This document shows positions 32,501 to 44,500 of a stretch of 64,000 nucleotides of DNA, one piece after another (the stretch's first letter is position 1; the number at the start of each line of letters is the position of its first letter). The DNA lies in the NCBI RefSeq assembly GCF_018320785.1, contig NC_054886.1, positions 10,477,207 through 10,541,206 of the forward strand, given 5' to 3'. This DNA is from Cheilinus undulatus (lineage: Eukaryota > Chordata > Actinopteri > Labriformes > Labridae). The position numbers and the translations under genes are program-made. The notes under the pieces are model-generated. The model searched no databases and was not told where the DNA came from. It saw nothing but the letters and a program-made list of their open reading frames with translations.

Positions 32501-35500
32501 TTCAAAAACTTTCAAATTTTATTGTTATTTATTTGGCAAATAACAAACTGAAACAACTAGATAGTCCTTTTTCACACATAATAACCAAAAAACTTCATAT
32601 TTTGTATGGCCTCTTTTGGCCTTGATAACAGCTTGCATTCTTGCTGCCATTGTTTTTATGTACTTTTCCACAGTCTCTCTTGTTATTGAGTTCCAACTAG
32701 TTTCTAGCTGTTCCCACAGACTTGCTTTAGATGACACGTTTGTGCTATTATTCTTTGAATCTACTAAATCCCAAATTTGTTCAACAGGATTCAAATCCGG
32801 ACTTTGACTTGACCAGTCCATCAGTTCCAGTTCTCCAGATTCCTTTTTCTTGGTCAAATAGTCTCTGCACAGCTTTGAAGTATGCTTGGGGTCATTGTCT
32901 TGTTGGTATATGAACCCACGACCAATCAGATTCAGTCCAGAAGGGATTCCATGATGCACTAAGATGTTGTGCTAGACGTTCTTGTTCATGATACCGGGGA
33001 TTTTCACTCATTTGCCCACGCCGTATCCACAAATGGAAACCCATACCATAATGGAATCTCCACTGTGTTTCACTGTGGGTGCATCTGGCATCAAAACATT
33101 CTCCAGCTTTTCTGCGGACATAAACACAACCATGCTGACCCAAGAGGTCAAACTTAGACTCGTCCGTCCAGAGTACCCTCTTCCAGTCATCAACAGTCCA
33201 GTGTTTGTGCTCCCTGGCAAATCTGAGGTGTTTCTGGATGTTTGCAGGCCTCAATAATGGCTTCTTAGCAGCTATTCTTCCCTTTAAGCCTTGTTCCGTC
33301 AGTCTTCTGCTTATGGTCATTCTGGAGACTTTCTCAGACTCTGATCTAGAAGCATTCATCTCTGCCTGAAGATCAGCAGTGGTCTTCCTTCTGTCTCTAG
33401 TGCTTCAAATCTTGAGGTGTCTGACATCTGCTTCAGTTAACTTTGGTTTCCTGCCTCTTCCGTGGCACATTTTGTAAGAACCAGTCTCGGCAGTTGACTC
33501 CAAAGCATACTTGACCACACTGAGAACACTTTATGCCTTTCCCTCTTTGTCTAAGATGATAGCGGTTAAATTGATATATTGATTTGAAAAATACTGACAA
33601 GGCCTAATTTTCAGTTAAAGAGTTTACATTAACAACCAGTAACAGTATCAACAGTTATTGACCTCAGGATAATCAGTTTCAATATTCAGGCTAAATGGGG
33701 AATTATTTGATTTTATTTAAGGATCATGTATAATATTAATAAAACTAAATATTACTGGTATGTTTGACACCACAGCACCAAAAATAGAGTTTCTTACTAC
33801 CCAATATTTGGCAGTTTATTGCTTTTAAGGATAAAAAATGCAGGCACACTCATGACAAATAAATTGCACAAATAAAGTTGCCAATATTTGGAAAAGTAAG
33901 TGGAACTGTTGAGGACTGAGAGGTTTTCCTGGTCCTTGCCAGTCAGTTTCACCCACTTTTTTTTTAAAATACCATCTTGTTTAGAGTAAGATGGGAACAT
34001 TTCTGGTTTTCATTTGTAAACAGTTTCAGGCAAACTACTTACCATTTTGTAGAATTCACAAATGTGTTGACAACATTTGAAAAGTGGGAGAAATTGGTGG
34101 GAAACAACAGTTCCACCTACATTTCCAATTGTTGCCCACCTGTGAGGAGTGAGTTGGCAGCATTTAACATTTTAAATGATCAAATATTAAAGGACTACTC
34201 CTCAAATATGTGTAACTTGCCAAAATATGTTAGCAACAATTAGAAAAGTGGGTGGAACTAACAAGGCAGCCCTCGCTCCTCCATTTCCACCTGCTATTTC
34301 AAATGTTGCTGATTTGGACAATCTAGACTGTTTGTAGGATTGGCATGGAGCATTATTAGCATGTTTTTAATTTAAACGGTTGCAGGAAACTCCTGCAAAT
34401 TGTCCAAAAAGTTGGCAACATTCAGGAAAGCATGTGAAACTTCTGAGGACACTTGCCAAATGTTGCTTACTTTGTTCAGTTTAGATGATTTGCAGAAGTT
34501 CAGTGGGAACTTTAAGTGTTTTTGTTAATAAACTCCTGCAAACAGTCTAAATTGCAAACATGCATTGGCACATTTGGCAAAGTGAAAGGATCTGTGAGGA
34601 GTGATGATTCCACAAACTTTTCTAAATGATGCCCACCAGTAAAAAGCAAGTAGGAAACATTTATTGTGTCAGTTATCAAAAATTGCAAGGTGACCCATTG
34701 CACGATGTCAAAATTGCCCAAATACATCCACAATCTTTAGAGAAGTGGATAGAACTGGTGAGGAAACTCTCACTCCTCGCTGCGTCCGCCCTCTTTTTCT
34801 CAAATGTTGCCAATGTACTTCTGCAATCCATGCCATTTGCAGGAATTTGTTATGGAGCTAGTTGGAAACATTTTGTGTTTTGTTTTATGAATAATTACTG
34901 GCAAACTCCTCCAAATAGTCTTACTCGCACATATGCGTCAGCAATGCTTAATAAAAAGAGAGGAATTGTAGAGTGGGGGTTACGCCATCTTTTTCAAATG
35001 TTGCCAACTGGTGAGAAGTGTGTTGCCAACATTTACTGTTTCGGTTATCACTCCTGCATAGTGGGTAAATTGCCCAAATACACTGGCAACATTTGGAAAA
35101 GCGTGAGGAATCCTTTGCTCCTCGACAGGTCTACCTACTTTTCACAAATGTTGCTGATGTATTTGTGCAATTTTGATAATAGGAAACCAAAAATTGCCCA
35201 CATTGGGTATTAATAACTTTGTTGTTGCTGTGGTATCAAAAAAGATTTCTAGAATCATAACAAAGTTTATAATTCTGGTATTGTGACAACTGTTAATCTC
35301 CTTACAGAAAAAAATATAAAATCACCTTTCAGCTAAAAATATCAAGACCTGATGGGTCTTTTATGGCTACTCCTAATTTGGAGGATGGAGATGAATTCAG
35401 AAAGCTTGCAGCGTTTAGTTCAGCTGAAAGAGAAGCAGGCTGTTTTAGGAAAAAGCTCTTTGTTAAAAGGCTCATCACAAGGCCAAAGTTAACTGCTCCT

Positions 35501-38500
35501 ACGTTCATATCTTACCCCAGGACTCCCCAGAATTTAGTTTCTAGATTTCTACCTGCGAGCAATGTTTACTCGTCCTGTCAGAGGCTTGGTTTCCCCACCC
35601 TTCATGGAGTAGTTTTCCTAGTAATCTACACCCGGTGAGTCTCCAGGCTAGCAGATGGCCTGGCCCCCCTCTCCAGCGTCTGTAACTGAGCCCATTCCAC
35701 TTGACTGATGAGTGACACTCTAGTCACAGAGGAAGTGGCACACTTCAAAACCAGGACCTCGTTTCTCAAACCACGTTACATCAGAGATTCAGGAGGGAAG
35801 TTCACCTCTGAAATCAATCCATTACTGCTGCATTATCAGTAGAAATACTTTATATTTACTCCACAGTGTAACAACAATCAGACAATTTAAGGAGAATTTT
35901 GGTATTTTCAAACCTTAGCGTATAGTTAGGAGTTAAACCAATGGATTGCTTCAGCCTGCAGCAATAGTCCACATACAGTATGTCCAGATTGTTGTTCTTA
36001 GTCTGAAAACATCACAGAAAGGATCCCTGCAGAGAAAGAGCTTTTTGTTAAAGAGGAAGATGATGTTTAGCCACAAACGGCTGTTACATAACTCCACAAA
36101 CACACCATACTACACGGAGAAAACCAGTCATTTTCCTTGAAAAACACAGAAGTTGTTGGTCCACCTTTGCAATCATCAGTTTGTTTATTTTCTGAGTTAC
36201 ACATATAGACTGACTGGTCAGTGAGCTTTCTCTTTTTGACTCTACTGCTCTGATGTAAACAAGCACAGTGAACAGAGTACAGCAGCTTTTAGGAAGTCAC
36301 ACTGTCTGGAACTGACAAGCCCTTGCTCCTCGCCGGTTCCAAATTATTGCTAATATGTTTTTGCCATTCAGGCTGTTTGCAAGACCAAGGGCCAAGTTAT
36401 GAACATACAGTTTTTGATTTTAAACTGCTGAAAGAGAAACATGAAAATGGTCCAAATTGAATCGATATGTTAGAAACATTTGAAAGAGTGGAATTTTGAG
36501 GAGTGAGGAGTCCACCAACTTATCCAAATATTGCCAACCGATTAAGAGTAAGTTGGCAACATTTATAGTTTTGATCAATAGTTGCTGGATTGCAACAGTC
36601 AAAATTGACCAAATATGTTGGCAATATTTTGAAAGTATGTAAAACTGGTGAAGAAACTTGCTTCTCGCCAGTTCCACTCACTATTCCAAATGTTGCGAAT
36701 GTATTTTTGTAATTCAGACTGTTTAGAGGAGTTCAGCATTGTCCAAGTTATAAACATACAAATTTGATTATAAACAGTTGCAGGAAATGCTTGAAAGTGC
36801 ACAAATATGTTGGCAACATTTGGAAAAGTGCATGAAAGTGGTAGGAAAACTTGCTTCTTGCCAGTGCTACCCACTATTCCAAATGTTAACATATTTGTTC
36901 AGTTTAGACAATTTTTAGGAGTTTGGCATCAGGTAAGATGGGTACTTGTAGTGTTTTCAATTATAAATAATTGCAGGCAGACTCCTGCAATTGGTCTAAA
37001 TTGCACAAATATGAAGGCAGCATTTGAAAATGTGGTTGGATCGAGGGGTTATGATTCCACCTATTCTTCTAAATGTTGCCAGCTGGTGAAAAGTAAGTTG
37101 CCAACGTTTTTCTTTGTGCAGAAATTTGCTTACAGTTCTTGCAGTGTTTGAATTGCCCATATGTATTGGCAACAGTTGGAAAAGTGGGTGAAAGTTCCTT
37201 TGACCTCAGCTGCTTGCTGACTTTTAGCTGGGTCACCAGGTAGACTATCCTATAGCAGTCTTTTTTAACTGGGGGCTCCAAACTGGGGGTGCAGATCTGT
37301 TTTCAGTAGGTCAGAGAAAAATATCTGGAAACACAACTTGAGGTGTAAACATGCAAGTAAAAGTCAAGACACTTAAAGAATTGAAATAGGTCAAACTTCA
37401 GCTTGACTAACATGTTTAAATGCCTTTTAAAATCCGGTTTTAGTTGCTTTGACACGACATTTCACCTTTCGGACTGCATGTAAACACACTGAGTGACAGT
37501 TTTTCATGGATGGACTTTGATTAGATGTTGCAGCCATCACAGCTTGTTTCACTGCTGCAGGTTAAAGGAGAATTTCTGAAGTTTTTTCCAAAATTTTATA
37601 GATAAATGTAGATATTTCAACACCTTACTTTGATTTTTTGTATGAGCAAACCTTATAGCAGTGGAAGAATTTAACAAAGCCATTCTTCTCTGCTTTATCA
37701 TCAGTTTGCATTCAGATATTTTATAATTGGGTTAAAATAACTCCTAAGTTCTTAAGTTATCTTTACCACAAACTTAATGATACACATTTACGGACTCATT
37801 ACATGATCTGATTTTATAAACCTGAGATTAAAACATGCCCTAACTGTACCATCTCATTCCTTTAACACATATTTGAGTGAAGTTCACATCCATTCGATGA
37901 GTTGATTACTGCTGACTGTAAAGCTTCTGGAGGTGAGGCTTTAAAGAACATAGAGTTCTTTCCACCTCCCTCCCTCCCGCTCCCCTCTCGTCTTGCCAAC
38001 CCAGCCCTCGTCCTCCCCCTTTCGCTCCCTGCTGGAGCCGACCGAATCTCTGAGGTCACACAGGCAATCAGATCTGCCCAAGGGGGGAGGACAGGCCGGG
38101 ATATCTGGAACAACCAGGGCAGCTGACCCACCCTGCACCATCACATCCACTCAGGGAGGAGGGGAGGAGGCCTGAGGCTGCAGGGGCAGCGCTGACCTCC
38201 AGTCACTGTCTGATAATAACAGTTAATGTAGAGAGAGGTCATGAAGGCTGTCAAGCCAGAGTTCAAAACCAGCAGTGATCAATATATCACAGCTCTGTTC
38301 ACACATGCAGAAAACTCCTGTAAACCTCCTGAAATTTTCAGGGTAAGCTCTGCAAACGGAGTTTTTCTTGCTGGCATTGCAGTGAATTTTCAGCTTGAAA
38401 TAAAAAGAGCTGATGTATGAATGTAGCAGAAAATACTGAGTAAAATTCCCTATAAACAGCTAGTGCAATCTCCATATATGTTAGGCCCACTACTTCATTG

Positions 38501-41500
38501 TTTTCTTTTAACGTGCACAACAACTTTTCATTTGACAGTCCAGCCAACAAGAGTAGGTTGAGCAAAGAAACTGAAAAATTTGATGGTCATTATTCTCCAA
38601 TGAATAAGACATACAAAAGATCCCAAGAGATATGTAGTCTTTAATGCTTCAATGACATGAACCTCTGATAGATTCTGATGGATTTTAATACGCCATTTAA
38701 ATGATGGATTTACAGATTAATATCTGTTTTGGCTATTCACATACCAAGTGGTGATCCTGTGTGGATGAATGTCATTGTGTACTAAAGTTTTGATATCTGA
38801 TGGCTCAGACTGCTATCCCAGACTGGTCTGGGATGTCTTCATTAGGACTGGATTGGTTGTGTAGAGGCTATGCCTACTGGGACACATTAGAGACTAGGGC
38901 TGAACGATTTGGGAAAATAATGTAGTTGTGATTTTTTTACCCAATATTGTGATTGTGATTTAATAAGCGATTATTTCTAAAGTTCCTCATCTCATACATT
39001 TTACGACAAAAACAAGCAATAATTCATTCAATCCTATAACCAACACAATATTAGTTTAAACTAGGGCAGAACCATTTTTTAAAAATGTTTTAAAATTATC
39101 TACAGGGAATGGTTATATATTTAATAAGAAAACATACAAAAATGAAGAAAAAAGGATTTTTATACTAAAAATATGGTACTACAACGATTGCACGGTATGC
39201 AATACGTAACATATCTGCTGCAAAATCAGTTTTAAACAGGTATTTTGACACAAATTTCAGGCTAAAGAAAATTGCAGCAGGCCATATTGCAGTTTCATCT
39301 AATTTGCTATTAATTGCCCAGCCCTATTAGAGACTGCCCCGTTAACTGACGTGATCTACTGTGTTCTGCTGGTAAACAAAAAGAATGGCTTCGTTTGTGT
39401 CTGCCTAGCCTCGTTTAGAGTGTTGGGAATCGGGCTGGATAACTTGTCACAGCTCAGAATTAAGAGCCCATCTTTTCGCTCCAAATTTGGCATCATTTGG
39501 CCTATTTTTATGTCTTGAGAACCACTACAAAATTGAACTCCACTTGTTCCTAAAAGAACCAACTGGTCCATGAACAATACATCATGATTCCTTTGTAACT
39601 TGTGTTGGGTTGTTGTTTCAGTCTAACCAGTGACCTCCAAAATTTATTGTCAAAATAGTATATTAGGGTGTCCTTTTAAAAGCATGTTTATGACCACGAG
39701 GGGGAGAAAGGCGGTTAAAAAGCCACCGCTAGCCTCTTAGCTCATGGCTATTGAGTTGCAAAAAAAACTGCATATTTCATCTGTCATTTTTAGAACACAT
39801 TTATACCAGCAGTCTCTCTCTTATGTTGACTGTCTTTGGTTGGCAACTTTTGGATATATGGGTGGAAGTGGTGAGGAGGGAGGGTTTCCAAAAGTTGCCC
39901 ACTATGGCCTACTAAAGGGCAAAAATGGAGGGAAAAACATCCCCCAGCTTCACCAACGTTCTGTCATCTGTCTTTGATGTCATCCTTTTAAGACTGTAAT
40001 TGACTTTAGAAAAATTATGTCATCCTTTGAAGCCTGTCAAACATTTCATCCTTGCCTTTTGCATGCAGGCCAGTCTAGGCCCCCAGTTGTCATTTCAATT
40101 GCCATCCTCTGCCTTTGGTGTCATCCTTTTAAGACTTTAATGGTCTTTAGAGCAATGATGCAATTATTTGACAATTACAGAACATTCAATCTTTGCCTTT
40201 GAAGATGATGCCATCCTTTAAGGCCAATGAAAAATTCCATCCTTGCCTTTGAAGATGTCATCCTTTTAAAGCCTATTAACATTCCATCCTTGCCTTTTGC
40301 ATGCAGGCCAGTCTAGACCCCAGTTGTCATTTCAGTCTAAGCAGTACCCCACAAAGTTAACTTATTAAACAATAAAGTGTCCTTTAAAAGCATGTTTATG
40401 ACCACATGAGGGAGTAGAGCAGTTAAAGAGGTACTGTTATGTTCATAGCTCATGGCTAATTCATTCATTATATTTGACATGCACAGGAGGGATGCTAACA
40501 AGCCCCCGTCTCATGTTGGATTTTAGTTAAGAAGCTCTCTTAAAGCATTAAAATGTTAAATGCTGTTTTCAGCTCATTTGCAAAGCTCAAAATTTAATTT
40601 TAAAACAGCTTTGAATCAAATAAATATTCAGTAAATCTCTGACAGATTTATTCCTCCTCCCCGGCAGCAGAAATCGACATAATTATCTATATGTTCGTAC
40701 ATTCAGCTTTGTTCTCTGCTGTACTTGAAACACTGGCTATTCATATTTTTGTGAATACTTATATTTAGATTAGAGATATCAGAGATGGGCAGGTGTAGGA
40801 AAAGTGAAAGGGAGGCTCTTAAATGCTCTCATGTTGTATTTTGTCGCACCGTACTGTTTATTTCCTTACATTAATTTGACATGCATGCTGACAAATATTC
40901 ACACTGTGCAGATTTTGTCTCCCTGTAGCCTTCTTGATTCTTTCTGCCCCGACAATCCAGAAATACCAGTGTGTGCATCGATGTGTGCAGTGGTTAAAAA
41001 GTGAAGGCGTGGTGTGTGAAACGGGGGTAACAGTCGTGTGAATCTGGCTGAAGGAATGTTGCACCACCAGGGCACACCAACCCTAACCTGCCCAGCCAGC
41101 ACTAACTCCAGCCCGCCACTCCTCCCTGAGTAAACCTGAAACTCTCACACATTTTAGCCATGACTCAGGATGGTTCTCCGCTGGCATTCCCAACCTGTCT
41201 GCTGACACTTGGGAATGAGGTGTGACCTCCTAATTACCTCCTCTCTACCGTGTTTGGGGCAGTGAGCCTCAGGAGGTCTGGTCTGGGTTCAAGTTCAAGG
41301 TGTCTGTCCAGGTTAAAGTTATGGCCGATCATGAGCAAACCAGGAAAAGTCTGTGTGGATCAGGCTTTTAGAACAAGATGTTTGATTTCTGAAACAAGAA
41401 AAGAAGATGAAGTTAGTGGTACGTGATTGCCTGAAACATCACTGAGTGCTGCAGCATTGCTGAAGACTTAGGGCACTTAAAACACAGTCCTTATGATTTT

Positions 41501-44500
41501 GCTGACGTTTGGGATTTTAAAGTGTACAGGAACTTTTAGTTGTGCTCTGGAAGATTGAGTTGCATCAGAAAGGCGACAGTAAGGCTGCAATTTAATCCTT
41601 AAAGGACACAGAACAAACAAAGTTTGCTAAAACATTGTTACTCAACTGGTAGGTTTGGACCCAGAAGTGGGTTGAGCTGTTTTTAGTGGGTTGCTGGGGA
41701 GAAAAAACTGTCAAAGTTTAAAACGTGCTTTTGTTCCATTGTTTACAGTTTTGACAGCAGGAAAAAAAAAAAGAATTGCTCAGAATTTTTCCTGCATTAT
41801 CGATGAATTTTAATTTAAGGGCATTTTCTCTTAAAAGGTTAAGGAATTTTTAGAGATGCATGATATAATCTGCAGCGTATTGACTGATAATAGCTTAAAA
41901 AGTGAATTATCCATATTGGCCGATGATAAAATTCACGCCGATCTTACGGCCGATATTGTGACGTCATCATTAAGCGCACGCAATGACGCCAAATGTGTGT
42001 TGCATCGCATGTAAAGTACATGTGATGCGAGGAGGAGCACGACAACACGCCTTTATTTTGCATCTAAAAAAAACTGTCACCTAATGACTACAAGGACTTT
42101 CTTAAGATAAAGAATGATAAAACTGCGTGCTAGGGAAAACTCGTCAACAGCCTCTACTTAAGTCATTCGACAAAGCCAAAAAAAAGAGAGAAAATACAGC
42201 ATCGACCACCCAAAGGTAAGGAGCTGAACAGGAAAATCATTGAGTTTATAGCTCTTGATAACCAGCCTGTCAGGCTAATGGTGCATTTAAAGCCCCGCTA
42301 CGCTATACCTATATAAGCTATTTCTTTTTTGCACTGTGGAGCTCAGTGTCAGCAGGTTGTTTCTCTGCGGTTTATTGCCCTCAAAGATGCAGATGACTTT
42401 GGCTGTACTGTTAAAAATACATGTAGCATGTAATGCACATGTAACCCAAAAACATTACTATAAGTTTTTCACTAGTGTATGGCTGTACTTGAAAAAACAA
42501 CACATCCTTCATTTCTGATAAAAATCAAATGTTTTGTCTGTTTCTAAAAAAAAATAGACGACCAGTATTTAAAAAAAATACTTGTAGTACAGCTTGGAAT
42601 TGGTGTTTTTACAGTGGAAAAAATGTAACTAAATATCTGTGTTGGCCAAAATGAGTTTTAAAATATTGGCATATCTGATATCGGCAAAAATCCAGTATCA
42701 TGCATCCCTAGGAATTTCCCAGAATTTCTGGGAGTATTCTTGAGGCATTTTCCCAGAAACTTTTGGTTCTGTTCCTTCTTCTTTGAATCTATGAAAACAT
42801 CACAAAGAACCAGGGATTTTAGGAATTTTCTGCAGTAATTATCAGGGCTTTTCCTTTAAAGTTACAGAGATTTTCTCCAGTAATATTTCAGGGATTTTCA
42901 GTAGAAACATTGGGGAATTTTAAGGAATTTTCTTAGAAAGTTTTTTTGATTTTTATCTGGAACTTTTCCCAGAATCTTTTGGAAATCTCCTTAGATACTT
43001 GTCTCTTATTATTTATACTAGTGCTGCAGGATTTGGTAATAATGTGCAATTGCAATTATACTGAGCAATATTTTATTTAGCTTTTGTGATTACAATATAA
43101 TCTATAGTGTACACATTTGGAATTTCTCAACGCAAAACGTACAAATTTTAACTTAAGAAAAAGTACAAAACCTGAGCTTTTTAACGTACTGCTTCCAAAT
43201 TAACTTAGAATTTTCTAAAAAAAAAAAATGGTTCTTGAAATAAAGGTACTACTACAAAGTGCAATGTTGACACTTTCGTAAACTTAAATGCCTTTCTGCA
43301 GACATTTTAGTGAACCTTTACAGCTCTACAACACACTAAAATAGTTGCAGCCTTTTATGCAATGATGCTATATCACAGTATGACATCATGATTGCTCTTG
43401 CAATTGGATAAATTGTACAGCACTAAGTTATACTATAAATGTTATTGTCTTTTTCTTTTGGCTTATTTTTTACTATCTGTTGTTACAAGAGCACGATCTT
43501 TCATTAAGTAAATCTGACAGATTTATCCAAACTTTAGGTGTAGATTTCAGAGCTGGTGGTGGGTCCTGAGGCTACACGAAAAACAGTGTATATTTTTTCA
43601 CTGACAGGCTCATTTTAAGACAAACATGAAATTTTTTATCGGCTGCATCAATCTTTGCAGACACAGGATTACTATGGCAAAGCAGTGATTTGTACATTGT
43701 AGAACATGATGCAACAAAAATGTCAGTTTTCAACTGTCTCAACTTTGTTCAAATGAATGAGTGAACTTTGAACATGAATGCACCTGGAACAATGCAAAAT
43801 AACCCGCAGAGACTACAAAGCTGTGGCTGCCTCTCAAAGCATCCTAATTGATTTATTTCCTAGAGATGGGGCTGGCAATTAATCCCAAATTAGATTAAAT
43901 CGCAATATGAACTGCTGCAATTTTCAAATCGCAGAAGGTACAGTTTTCTTTTAACCTGAAATATGTGCCAAAATTTCAGTTTAAAACTTTTTTTTTGCAG
44001 CAGCAGAGACGTTATGCATTGCATATCATGCAGTCATTCAAGCGGCATATTTTTGGAATAGTGTACAAAAAAACATATTCTTCATTTTTGTATGTTTTCT
44101 TGTTAAATATAAGAATTATATAAAATTATCATTCCCATTAATTCAACAGTTCATATCAAATTTGCAAAATGTGTCAAAATCATCACAATTACATATTTTT
44201 TCAAAATTGTCCCTAGTTTAATCTAAAATATGTTGGCTTTGGATTAGAATTATTGTTTATTTTTGTTTGAAAATACATGAGATGAGGAATTTAAGAAATG
44301 ATCTCGTACTAAATTGCAATCGCAATATTGGGGGAAAAAAATAGCAATTATATTATTTTATGCTTTTTAATCCAAATTCAAGTGTTTTTAACACCCTTCA
44401 CCCCCTAAAACAGACCTTTGATGGCACATTAAATTTATGTCTAAGTATAGGAACACAAAAAAAATTAAACCGGTGACGGTATTAATACCTTTAGTCTGTA

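Noticed and set aside
34626..35213. 195-codon open frame on the plus strand
   Set aside because: It lies wholly inside the inverted-repeat array, and its protein only reflects the repeated DNA (ANVLLQSMPF, ANIYCF and similar).
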